Source: Candidatus Methanoplasma sp. (GTDB lineage Archaea > Thermoplasmatota > Thermoplasmata > Methanomassiliicoccales > Methanomethylophilaceae). From it: a stretch of 7,069 nt of DNA. A program made the position numbers and the translations under genes. Location: assembly GCA_031274665.1 (NCBI GenBank), contig JAISPV010000100.1, positions 1 to 7,069 on the forward strand, read 5' to 3'. Shown here in pieces: positions 1-5,989 of the stretch (within the stretch, counting starts at the first letter, position 1; the number at the start of each line of letters is the position of its first letter). The notes below the pieces were generated by a model, which was given only the letters and a program-made list of their open reading frames with translations, was not told the DNA's origin and searched no databases.

Positions 1-49
1 GATCGTCATAAGAATATACCTCGTGTGCTCCTGTCCCACATCATTTGAT

Positions 50-62
50 GAATATTTTATTA
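50..62 (+). promoter_or_regulatory. Possible TATA box of apt
   Basis: The AT-rich stretch around ATTTTATTAA lies about 30 to 40 bases before the apt start chosen here (93), which would give a leader of roughly 10 bases. A second TATA-like stretch (AATATACC, about 12-19) could instead serve a start at 48. The spacing is the only support for either. Confidence 0.3.
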
Positions 63-92
63 ACCCAGGATGCGGTTGACATCGTGGGAAAA

Positions 93-617
93 ATGAAAGA
101 ACTTAAAGATTACGTCACAACCATACCAGAATTTCCCGAAGAGGGGATCATGTTCAGGGACATCACCACCGTCATTCAGGACCCGGAGGGGTTCAAGATC
201 GCGGTGGACGGCCTTATCGCCATGCTTGATGGCGTGGATTTCGACCTCATCCTCGGATCGGAGTCGAGAGGGTTCGTCTTCGGTGCGCCTGTGGCGTATG
301 CGATGGGCAAGGGGTTCATCCTTGTACGAAAAAAAGGTAAACTTCCGAGGGAGACCATATCGGAAAGCTATGAGCTGGAATATGGGAAGGCCACTCTTGA
401 GATGCATACGGACTGCATCAAAAAGGGGGAAAGGATCGTGATCATCGACGACCTTATCGCAACAGGCGGGACCACCGGTGCGATAATAAAGATGATCGAG
501 CGGCTCGGTGGGGAGATCGTCAAGATATGCTTCGTGATGGAGCTTGCCGGCCTTAAGGGGAGGGATGTCCTCAAAGGATATCCGGTGGAATCCCTGATAG
601 TATACGAGGGCAAATAA
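93..617 (+). CDS. apt: Adenine phosphoribosyltransferase
   Basis: Cytoplasmic purine-salvage enzyme that joins adenine and PRPP to give AMP and pyrophosphate. The 174-residue product matches the family's usual 170-180. It shows the family N-terminus (IPEFPEEG, then FRDIT at residues 21-25), the ESRGF segment at 57-61, the basic RKKGKLP loop near 79-85, and the PRPP-binding motif IVIIDDLIATGGT at about 115-127, including the paired acidic residues and the TGGT turn. I chose ATG 93 because family members begin almost directly at the LKDY..(I/V)P.FP segment. In-frame TTG 45 and ATG 48 would add 15-16 residues with no obvious family match. No Shine-Dalgarno sequence is visible. The gene appears monocistronic in this window and is followed by a T-run. 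The identity is secure; the exact start is less so. Confidence 0.93.
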   Translation: MKELKDYVTTIPEFPEEGIMFRDITTVIQDPEGFKIAVDGLIAMLDGVDFDLILGSESRGFVFGAPVAYAMGKGFILVRKKGKLPRETISESYELEYGKATLEMHTDCIKKGERIVIIDDLIATGGTTGAIIKMIERLGGEIVKICFVMELAGLKGRDVLKGYPVESLIVYEGK

Positions 618-631
618 CGCTCACAAACTTC

Positions 632-638
632 TTTTTTT
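632..638 (+). terminator. T-run terminator after apt
   Basis: Seven consecutive T residues begin 15 bases after the apt stop codon, with no strong hairpin before them. This is the form of transcription terminator used by archaeal RNA polymerase. The assignment rests on position and composition only. Confidence 0.5.
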
Positions 639-713
639 AATCCGACAACTTTATGCGCAAAAGCTCCGCATTGTGGCCTTACGAACGCATGATGCAAAGC
701 TGTTATGATATCT

Positions 714-739
714 AATTACATTAATAAATTACATTAATA
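714..739 (+). repeat. Exact tandem 13-bp repeat upstream of fic
   Basis: AATTACATTAATA occurs twice with no gap (714-726 and 727-739). A degraded third unit follows at about 740-752 (CAATAACGTAATA). The array lies 60-85 bases before the fic start and just upstream of its likely TATA box, a position suited to an operator or activator site. It may also be chance in a very AT-rich stretch, although two exact adjacent 13-mers are more than composition alone would suggest. Confidence 0.75.
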
Positions 740-760
740 CAATAACGTAATATACTAACT

Positions 761-770
761 ATTAAATATC
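761..770 (+). promoter_or_regulatory. Probable TATA box of fic
   Basis: ATTAAATATC is centred about 33 bases before the fic ATG. With the usual archaeal spacing, transcription would start near 790 and leave a leader of under 10 bases. That agrees with the absence of a ribosome binding site in front of fic. Confidence 0.45.
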
Positions 771-798
771 AGAATTCGATTAAAGAGCGATTACAGTA

Positions 799-1929
799 AT
801 GAATTACCACAATGTTCCTACAGATTATTCTGCTTACAGACCCGCAGGGTATCCGGTGCGCCATAAAGAAAAGGTCCCCTTCGATCCAAAATTAAGAATG
901 AATCCAAAATACCGGGAGATCATGCGGAAGATCAGGGACCTTGACAACAGCCTCGGAGAGATGGTCCTGAGCTGCGACGACTACCTGGACCTTGTGAACG
1001 ACGCCTATTCTTCCAATATACATTGGTCGGTCAAGATCGAAGGGAATGAATTGCCCCTCGAAGAGGTGTTCAGATTGACCACTCTTTTTACATCCAAACA
1101 ATACAAAGAGGGATCGCCCGGCGGACCCAAACAGGAGATCCTGAACCACCTCTACTCATACCTGATGAAACCCGACTTCCAATTGCCTTGGTCCCTTTTT
1201 ACAATGAAGGATGTTCATTCGCTGCTGCTGGGAAAGACCGGGGCCAACTGCCCGATCGGAGAATTCAGAACAGAGCCGGGTAATGTCGTTGGGCCACCAG
1301 ACAACTTTGAGTATTTCATCACCTGCCCTCCCGGGAGCATAGAAAAAGAAATGAATTCTTTGCTTGAATGGCTGGCCGCATCGCCCTATGACGAGATCAT
1401 CACTGCGGCACTGTTCTTCCATGAATTCGAAAGCATACATCCGTTCCAAGACGGGAACGGCAGGACCGGGAGGACCTTATTCCAGATCTTGCTTCAGGAA
1501 CTTGGCCTAAAGAACTCAAAATTGTGTAAATTCGAACAAAAGCTGCTTGACCCCAAAGAAACATACTACACCCTTCTGGCGTATACGGATGCCACGGGCG
1601 ATTACGGGCCGTTCATTATGTATGTTGCCGAGTCCCTGCTGTCCGCATATGAAGAAGCGTTCGCTGCGTTCGAAAAGAAGGACCTTATCAAAAACATGGA
1701 TGAAAGCTCTAAGACGATCATCAAGCGGGCAAAAAAACAAAGCCGGTTCACGATCTCGGACGCATGCAGATGGGTGCCGGGATTGGGCGAACAGAGCATA
1801 CGGAATAAATTGTATGATCTGATCGACATAGGACTTTTAGAGAAGGTCGGTAAGACCCGATCTACGTTGTTCATGTTCCGCGATCCTTTCAGGGATTTCG
1901 TGGAAAGCCGCGGTTCAGACGATCAATGA
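799..1929 (+). CDS. fic: Class II Fic family protein AMP-transferase
   Basis: Fic enzymes transfer AMP (sometimes another nucleotide-derived group) from ATP to a hydroxyl of a target protein. The 376-residue product carries the complete catalytic motif HPFQDGNGRTGR at 214-225. It includes the catalytic His214, the metal-binding Asp218 and the phosphate-binding Gly-Asn-Gly-Arg. A flap-like segment GEFRTEPGNVVG lies at 154-165. An N-terminal helix carries the inhibitory motif SVKIEGN at 77-83, which fits (S/T)xxxE(G/N) with Glu81 as the residue that blocks ATP binding. The inhibitory helix is therefore in cis and no separate antitoxin is needed. Residues of about 302-360 look like a winged helix, as in many Fic proteins, and may bind DNA or a partner. 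The target is unknown. No ribosome binding site is visible, which suits a near-leaderless transcript. The gene stands alone between two AT-rich gaps. I infer a regulatory or stress role. Confidence 0.92.
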   Translation: MNYHNVPTDYSAYRPAGYPVRHKEKVPFDPKLRMNPKYREIMRKIRDLDNSLGEMVLSCDDYLDLVNDAYSSNIHWSVKIEGNELPLEEVFRLTTLFTSKQYKEGSPGGPKQEILNHLYSYLMKPDFQLPWSLFTMKDVHSLLLGKTGANCPIGEFRTEPGNVVGPPDNFEYFITCPPGSIEKEMNSLLEWLAASPYDEIITAALFFHEFESIHPFQDGNGRTGRTLFQILLQELGLKNSKLCKFEQKLLDPKETYYTLLAYTDATGDYGPFIMYVAESLLSAYEEAFAAFEKKDLIKNMDESSKTIIKRAKKQSRFTISDACRWVPGLGEQSIRNKLYDLIDIGLLEKVGKTRSTLFMFRDPFRDFVESRGSDDQ

Positions 1930-1987
1930 GCCTTCACCGGCAGACCGCATTGCTGGCTATAGGAACGGGCTTGCGTACATCGAGCAA

Positions 1988-2009
1988 AAAGGCTGTTCGA
2001 CAGACCTTT
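1988..2009 (+). other. Hairpin after fic
   Basis: AAAGGCTGT (1988-1996) can pair with ACAGACCTTT (2000-2009) around a TCG loop, with one bulged A at 2004. It begins about 60 bases after the fic stop and is followed by a T-rich GTTCT. It could shape the 3' end of the fic mRNA. A role as terminator is inferred, not shown. Confidence 0.4.
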
Positions 2010-2020
2010 GTTCTAGCCGG

Positions 2021-2043
2021 ATCGGGGGCCGCCGGGCCCCGAT
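2021..2043 (+). other. GC-rich hairpin upstream of the Ada/AlkA operon
   Basis: ATCGGGGGCC (2021-2030) pairs with GGGCCCCGAT (2034-2043) around a three-base loop. There are nine pairs and one G-G mismatch. It lies just upstream of the TATA-like box at 2055-2063. It may be a transcript-end structure or a protein-binding inverted repeat controlling the repair operon. The sequence alone does not decide between these. Confidence 0.45.
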
Positions 2044-2054
2044 CTCATGAATTT

Positions 2055-2063
2055 CTATATAAA
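2055..2063 (+). promoter_or_regulatory. Probable TATA box of the Ada/AlkA operon
   Basis: CTATATAAA is the best TATA match in the window. Transcription would start near 2085 and leave a leader of about 65 bases before the ATG at 2152, longer than the other leaders here. I could not identify an Ada box (AATT, six bases, GCGCAA in E. coli) in the 100 bases around it. Confidence 0.5.
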
Positions 2064-2151
2064 AAATGGAGAAAATTCAATGTCCGAAAACGGCTATGGT
2101 TTTCAATCAGTATGAAATACTAAGGCCGCAATTGAGCGATCGGCGAGTACA

Positions 2152-3612
2152 ATGCTGAAAAACGATAACAGTCTGTATGCGGCATTCAAAGCAAAAGATG
2201 CTAGATTCGACGGGCGTTTCTTTGTTGGGGTTTCGTCCACAAGAATTTACTGCCGCCCTATTTGCAAAGCAAAACGGGCGAAGATCGAGAATTGCCTTTT
2301 CTTTCCGACCGCGGCGGAAGCCGAACAGAACGGTTACCGCCCGTGCCTTATGTGCAGGCCCGAACTTGCTCCGGGCAGTTCGATGACCGATGCGGGCACC
2401 GATCTGGTATATCGGGCGGCGAGGATGATAGAGAAGAACTGCGGGAACAGACAGAGTCTGAACGAACTTGCCGAAAATCTCGGCTGCACGGACCGGCACC
2501 TTCGGCGTGTGTTCGCGGCGGAATATAACGTGTCGCCGGTCCAATACCTGCAGACGTGCAGACTGCTCCTTGCAAAAAATCTGCTCACCGACACGGACCT
2601 TCCTGTTTCAAAGGTCGCCGTGGCGGCAGGTTTCGGCAGTCTGCGTCGTTTCAACGATCTTTTCAGGACGCAGTATGATCTCTCTCCCACTGCTTTACGT
2701 GACCAAGGTATGGAACCCGGAAAACATAACGGGAATGTGACCTTGGCCTTGGGCTACCGCCCCCCGTATCGTTGGAAAGAGGTACTGGAATTCCTCGACG
2801 GACGTGCGATAGCCGGGGTCGAGGTCGTAAGAGACAACGAGTATATGCGCACAGTGCGTCTGTTGACCGCCGAACTGAAGCCCGTATACGGCTGGGTGCG
2901 GGTTGGTCACGGACGTGAGAAACATACCCTGACCGTAACGGTGAGCGAGTCATTGCTGCCTGTGCTGCCGCAGGTATTGGCGCGGGTCCGGCACATGTTC
3001 GATCTTTACTGCGATCCGGACGCCGTATATGAAGTGCTCTCGAAAATGAACGATATACGCCCCGGCCTTTGCGTCCCCGGGACCCGTCTGCCGGGCAGTT
3101 TCAACGCTTTTGAGATGGCAGTGAGGGCGGTGCTGGGACAGCAGGTCACCGTGAAAGCGGCAAGCATATTGGCCGCCAGGATCACGGCTATTTACGGCAA
3201 GCCCGTTCGAACGGGGATAGACGGTCTGACGCACGTCTTTCCCTCGCCCGAGGACCTGCTCTCTTTGGAGGGCCCGATCGAGAACCATTTCGGTGTGCTC
3301 GGTGTCATCGCGACACGGTCGAAGACCATTCACGAACTGGCAAAGGCGTTCGTGCGGAGAGAGGTCAATTTTGACCTCAACGCCCAGCCTGAGGAAGAGA
3401 TAAAAAAATTGATGGCGATCAAAGGGATCGGAAGCTGGACGGCGCAATACATCGCGATGCGCGCCATGGAATGGCCGGATGCTTTTCTCGAAACGGATGC
3501 GGGGATCAAGAAGGCGCTATACCCCCACACGCCGATGGAACTGCTGGAAATGGCGGAGGAGTGGCGCCCGTTCCGCAGTTATGCCACGATAAATCTTTGG
3601 AACGCCGTATGA
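2152..3612 (+). CDS. Ada-like methyl sensor / AraC regulator / AlkA 3-methyladenine DNA glycosylase fusion
   Basis: A 486-residue protein with three parts. Residues 1-75 form an Ada N-terminal zinc domain with all four cysteines (C34 and C38 in YCRPIC, C65 and C68 in RPCLMC). In E. coli Ada the equivalent of C34 takes methyl groups from DNA phosphotriesters and switches the protein to an activator. Residues of about 83-184 form an AraC-type double helix-turn-helix. Residues of about 195-486 are AlkA, which cuts alkylated bases such as 3-methyladenine from DNA. The helix-hairpin-helix lies at about 418-445 (IKGIGSWTAQY), and the catalytic aspartate is D449 in LETD. The arrangement is common in bacterial AlkA proteins. 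It should sense methylation, activate its own operon, and excise lesions. ATG 2152 is the first start after an in-frame stop at 2113-2115. No ribosome binding site precedes it. The methyltransferase follows 19 bases later. Domain calls are firm; autoregulation is inferred. Confidence 0.93.
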   Translation: MLKNDNSLYAAFKAKDARFDGRFFVGVSSTRIYCRPICKAKRAKIENCLFFPTAAEAEQNGYRPCLMCRPELAPGSSMTDAGTDLVYRAARMIEKNCGNRQSLNELAENLGCTDRHLRRVFAAEYNVSPVQYLQTCRLLLAKNLLTDTDLPVSKVAVAAGFGSLRRFNDLFRTQYDLSPTALRDQGMEPGKHNGNVTLALGYRPPYRWKEVLEFLDGRAIAGVEVVRDNEYMRTVRLLTAELKPVYGWVRVGHGREKHTLTVTVSESLLPVLPQVLARVRHMFDLYCDPDAVYEVLSKMNDIRPGLCVPGTRLPGSFNAFEMAVRAVLGQQVTVKAASILAARITAIYGKPVRTGIDGLTHVFPSPEDLLSLEGPIENHFGVLGVIATRSKTIHELAKAFVRREVNFDLNAQPEEEIKKLMAIKGIGSWTAQYIAMRAMEWPDAFLETDAGIKKALYPHTPMELLEMAEEWRPFRSYATINLWNAV

Positions 3613-3620
3613 AACAAAAA

Positions 3621-3626
3621 GGAGGG
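3621..3626 (+). promoter_or_regulatory. Strong ribosome binding site of the methyltransferase gene
   Basis: GGAGGG ends five bases before ATG 3632 and fixes that start. It is the best Shine-Dalgarno sequence in the window and fits an internal operon gene, whereas the first genes of transcripts here lack one. Confidence 0.8.
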
Positions 3627-3631
3627 ATCGG

Positions 3632-4171
3632 ATGTATTATTCAACGGCCTATGCATCACCCGTGGGCGAGATCACGCTTGCGTGCGACGGAAAGGATCTT
3701 GTCGGCCTGTGGAATGAAGGGCAAAAATACCACGGCAATGAGATATTTGGGGAGATGAAAGAGAGAAGCGATATTCCCGTATTCGACGACACGAAAAAAT
3801 GGCTTGACAGATATTTTGCCAAAGAACGGCCTGCCGTTTCCGAGTTGCCGCTGGCTCCGGCGGGCAGCGAATTCCGCCGAGAGGTCTGGAACATCCTTTG
3901 CGAGATACCTTACGGCAAAGTCATCACATACGGGGACATCGCAAAAAGAATGGCGGTTAAAATGAACAAGGCGAGAATGTCATGCCAAGCGGTCGGCGGG
4001 GCGGTCGGACATAATCCCATCTCCATCATAATTCCCTGCCACCGCGTCGTGGGAGCGGACGGCAGTTTGACTGGTTATGCGGGAGGCGTCGGCATAAAAG
4101 CGAGACTGCTTGAACACGAAGGCGTCGAAATGTCAAGGCTGTTCATTCCGACGAAAGGTACCGCCCTTTGA
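3632..4171 (+). CDS. ogt: Methylated-DNA--protein-cysteine S-methyltransferase (O6-alkylguanine repair)
   Basis: A suicide repair protein that moves an alkyl group from O6 of guanine (or O4 of thymine) in DNA to its own cysteine. The 179-residue product has the active site IIPCHRVVG, with nucleophile C136 followed by H137 and R138. The Asn hinge is N128 in GHNP, and the substrate-pocket segment is GYAGG at 148-152. The N-terminal 75 residues form the usual less conserved domain, beginning at the family's SPVGEI motif. The arginine finger that flips the damaged base (R128 in human MGMT) aligns with Q119 in the SCQAVGG segment. From memory the same change occurs in related proteins of anaerobic Firmicutes, which would fit transfer from bacteria. 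The gene is co-transcribed with the Ada/AlkA fusion 19 bases upstream and supplies the activity that E. coli Ada carries in its C-terminal domain. The function is secure; the ogt symbol is used generically. Confidence 0.95.
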   Translation: MYYSTAYASPVGEITLACDGKDLVGLWNEGQKYHGNEIFGEMKERSDIPVFDDTKKWLDRYFAKERPAVSELPLAPAGSEFRREVWNILCEIPYGKVITYGDIAKRMAVKMNKARMSCQAVGGAVGHNPISIIIPCHRVVGADGSLTGYAGGVGIKARLLEHEGVEMSRLFIPTKGTAL

Positions 4172-4273
4172 CAGATCGGACCATGAAGCATCAGGGATAG
4201 GAAGACCGATGCGCCTCTCAAAACCAATTAAATAACATAAATACTCTATTAATAAATGTTTTGGATTATTATG

Positions 4274-4287
4274 TAACATATTTGTTA
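4274..4287 (+). promoter_or_regulatory. Palindrome in the hipBA promoter, candidate HipB operator
   Basis: TAACATATTTGTTA is an inverted repeat with six of seven positions paired. It overlaps the start of the TATA-like TTATATTAA at 4285-4293. HipB-type antitoxins repress their own operon by binding inverted repeats near the promoter, so this is the most likely operator. The E. coli HipB consensus (TATCC, eight bases, GGATA) is not present. Confidence 0.4.
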
Positions 4288-4309
4288 TATTAATGAAAAT
4301 GTTTATCTA
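4285..4309 (+). promoter_or_regulatory. Candidate TATA boxes of hipBA
   Basis: There are two candidates. TTATATTAA (4285-4293) would give a leader of roughly 15-20 bases. TTTATCTA (4302-4309) is centred about 28 bases before ATG 4334 and would give a leaderless or nearly leaderless mRNA. The whole stretch from about 4220 to 4312 is AT-rich, in sharp contrast with the GC-rich bases next to the start codon. Confidence 0.4.
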
Positions 4310-4333
4310 TTCAGACGCGTATGGGCGGCCGCC

Positions 4334-4651
4334 ATGGAACGTTACGAGGACATCTATTCATTGTCGGACAGGGAGATAACGAGGGAGATCGGGGAGAAGA
4401 TACGTAAGATCAGATTGGACGACAATATCACCCGGGAGGAGCTTCAGCGCATCACCGGCATCCATAGTAAAACGATCGGGGATGCGGAGAACGGGAAGAA
4501 CGTCACGCTGATCACTTTGATAGGCATACTGAGAGGATTGAACGCTTTGGATCTTCTTGACCCTCTTGTCAAGGACGAAGAGGTCAGCCCCGTTGCCATG
4601 GCAATGAACCGCGGAAAGGTACGCGAACGAGCAAGGGGCGGGGGGCGATGA
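4334..4651 (+). CDS. hipB: HipB-like XRE family antitoxin and repressor
   Basis: A 105-residue DNA-binding protein with a helix-turn-helix of the XRE/Cro type over about residues 19-75 (ITREELQRITGIHSKTIGDAEN, split across 32-53). It is followed by the LITLIGILRGL helix and a basic tail ending in RERARGGGR. HipB proteins bind HipA to neutralise it and repress the operon. The SPVAMAMNRGKVRERA tail matches the usual end of HipB relatives, in which a proline-led segment is followed by basic residues. The start at 4334 has no clear ribosome binding site and lies in a GC-rich palindromic patch. The stop codon is one base from the hipA start, so the two genes are translationally linked. The helix-turn-helix call is firm. 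The antitoxin role rests mainly on its partner. Confidence 0.87.
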   Translation: MERYEDIYSLSDREITREIGEKIRKIRLDDNITREELQRITGIHSKTIGDAENGKNVTLITLIGILRGLNALDLLDPLVKDEEVSPVAMAMNRGKVRERARGGGR

Positions 4652-4652
4652 T

Positions 4653-5915
4653 ATGGAGAGCGAGCGCATAACGCAGATCAGGTTATGGGGCAGGACCGCC
4701 GGGTATGCCTGGTGGGACCGGAAAGAACAGTGCGCCGTCTTTCAATACGACCCGGAGTTCATTAAAAAAGGATATGACATCGCGCCGCTGACCATGCCGC
4801 TGACATCCCGGCCGTACAGATTCGGATCTCTCGCCAGGGAAACATTCCAAGGTCTTCCCGGAACACTTTCGGATTCTTTGCCGGACAGCTACGGAAATGC
4901 GCTCATCGATCTTTGGATCGCCGAGAACAACTATCGGAAAGCGGACCTCACCCCCCTAGACAGACTTTGTTACGTGGGAAAGAGAGGCATAGGCGCGCTG
5001 GAGTATGAACCGGCGGCCGGGAGGAGTTACAACGGCAGGATAGATGTGAACAAACTCTCGGCCCTTGCTGCCGATGTGCTCTGCAAGAGAGAAGAGATGG
5101 ACCTTTACCTGACACGCGACGGATTGCAGGAACTGCTGAGCGTTGGCACCTCGGCAGGCGGTGCGAGGGCCAAGGCCGTGATCGGAGTGAATGGAGCGGG
5201 AGAGATACATTCGGGGCAGACCGACCTTCCCGACGGTTATTCTCACTGGCTGATCAAATTTGACGCGGAATCGGACGGCCCCGAAAAAAAGGAGTACTGC
5301 CGGACAGAGTACGCATACTACGAGATGGCCAGGGATTGCGAGATTGAAATGACGGAGTGCCGCCTCTTGGAGATCGACACGAAAGCCCACTTCATGACAA
5401 GAAGATTCGACCGCATCGGAAATGAAAAGATACATTCCCAGACCCTTTGCGCAATGGCGCATTATGATTTTAAGGTCCCGGGGGCGTATCCGTACGAGAG
5501 CATGCTGAGCATAATGAGACGTCTCCGAATGCCGTATCCGGATCAAGAACAGGCGTTCAGAAGGATGGTGTTCAACGTGGTCATGAGGAATCAGGACGAC
5601 CATACCAAGAACTTCTCCTTCCTTCTCAGGGAAAATGGGGGATGGAGATTGTCCCCCGCATATGATATAACATATGCGTTCGACCCGACCAACTACTGGA
5701 CGCAGCGGCACCAGATGTCGGTGAACGGGAAACTGCTGGACATCACCAGAAAAGACCTGACGGAATTCGCCCAAAATATGAATATAAAGAATGCAGAAGA
5801 TATTATCGACGCAACGGTGTCCGCGGCGCTCGAATGGAGAAGTTATGCAAGATCTTCAGGCGTCCCCGAGAGAACTGCGGAGAAGATAGACAAGGTCCTT
5901 TTGAAAGGGATATGA
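4653..5915 (+). CDS. hipA: HipA family serine/threonine kinase toxin
   Basis: Protein kinase toxin of the HipBA type II system. The E. coli enzyme phosphorylates glutamyl-tRNA synthetase and causes growth arrest. The target here is unknown. The product has 420 residues, close to the family's usual 420-440. The N-terminal part (about 1-120) includes FGSLARETFQGLPGTLSDSLPD at 57-78, split by a conserved Gly-Leu-Pro. The phosphate-binding loop GTSAGGARAKA spans 165-175. An ATP-binding lysine is K202 in IKFD. The catalytic loop RNQDDHTKN spans 312-320, with catalytic D315 and metal-binding N320. The second metal ligand is D338 in SPAYDI. The spacing from N320 to D338 equals that from N314 to D332 in E. 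coli HipA. All key residues are present, so the kinase is probably active. A run of G residues at 4640-4645 may be the ribosome binding site. The stop codon is one base from the 3' end of the opposing tRNA gene. Confidence 0.94.
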   Translation: MESERITQIRLWGRTAGYAWWDRKEQCAVFQYDPEFIKKGYDIAPLTMPLTSRPYRFGSLARETFQGLPGTLSDSLPDSYGNALIDLWIAENNYRKADLTPLDRLCYVGKRGIGALEYEPAAGRSYNGRIDVNKLSALAADVLCKREEMDLYLTRDGLQELLSVGTSAGGARAKAVIGVNGAGEIHSGQTDLPDGYSHWLIKFDAESDGPEKKEYCRTEYAYYEMARDCEIEMTECRLLEIDTKAHFMTRRFDRIGNEKIHSQTLCAMAHYDFKVPGAYPYESMLSIMRRLRMPYPDQEQAFRRMVFNVVMRNQDDHTKNFSFLLRENGGWRLSPAYDITYAFDPTNYWTQRHQMSVNGKLLDITRKDLTEFAQNMNIKNAEDIIDATVSAALEWRSYARSSGVPERTAEKIDKVLLKGI

Positions 5916-5916
5916 G

Positions 5917-5989
5917 AGGGCCCGCCGGGATTCGAACCCGGGTATTCGGCTCCGAAGGCCGAAAGGATGATCCGCTACCCCACGGGCCC
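5917..5989 (-). tRNA. tRNA-Arg(UCG)
   Basis: A full cloverleaf can be folded on the minus strand. The acceptor stem is GGGCCCG/CGGGCCC. The D arm begins GGGU and has a G10-U25 pair, which is common in archaea. The anticodon stem is UCGGC/GCCGA around the loop CUUCGGA. The variable loop has four bases, and the T arm is CCGGG/CCCGG with UUCGAAU. U33 places the anticodon UCG at window positions 5953-5955, reading CGA arginine codons. CCA is not encoded. There is no intron in the anticodon loop. The discriminator base is U, which is uncommon; the A just before G1 could pair with it. A TATA box sits at the expected distance upstream. No T-run follows the 3' end, so the trailer runs into the antisense strand of hipA. 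Confidence 0.93.

Noticed and set aside
1..47. Possible divergent gene starting on the minus strand at the left edge.
   Set aside because: Only three codons would lie inside the window, and a minus-strand frame starting further right stops quickly. Nothing can be supported.
645..660. GCGCAA at 655-660 looks like part of an Ada box.
   Set aside because: The AATT half is missing at the required spacing, and the site is 1.5 kb from the Ada-like operon, with fic in between.
714..760. AT-rich repeats as a replication origin or CRISPR remnant.
   Set aside because: There are only two to three 13-bp units with no spacers, no origin-binding motif and no neighbouring replication or cas gene.
2026..2043. 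GGGCCGCCGGG resembles the tRNA 3' end (GGGCCCGCCGGG at 5918-5929) and could be a left attachment site.
   Set aside because: It needs a one-base gap, the match does not continue into the T loop, and the sequence is better explained as one arm and loop of a GC-rich hairpin.
1926..2123. Small frame of 65 codons starting in an ATGA overlap with the fic stop.
   Set aside because: The overlap suggests translational coupling, but the product is basic, resembles no family I know, and runs through two hairpins and the TATA box of the next operon. It is more likely a chance open frame.
4313..4340. Row of MluI, NotI and NcoI-like sites resembling a cloning linker.
   Set aside because: Both flanks are natural and continuous with hipBA, and no vector sequence is seen. 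A chance GC-rich patch is simpler.
4956..5774. Long open frame of 272 codons on the minus strand inside hipA.
   Set aside because: It is antisense to a well-conserved kinase gene, has no recognisable family features, and is explained by codon bias of the real gene.
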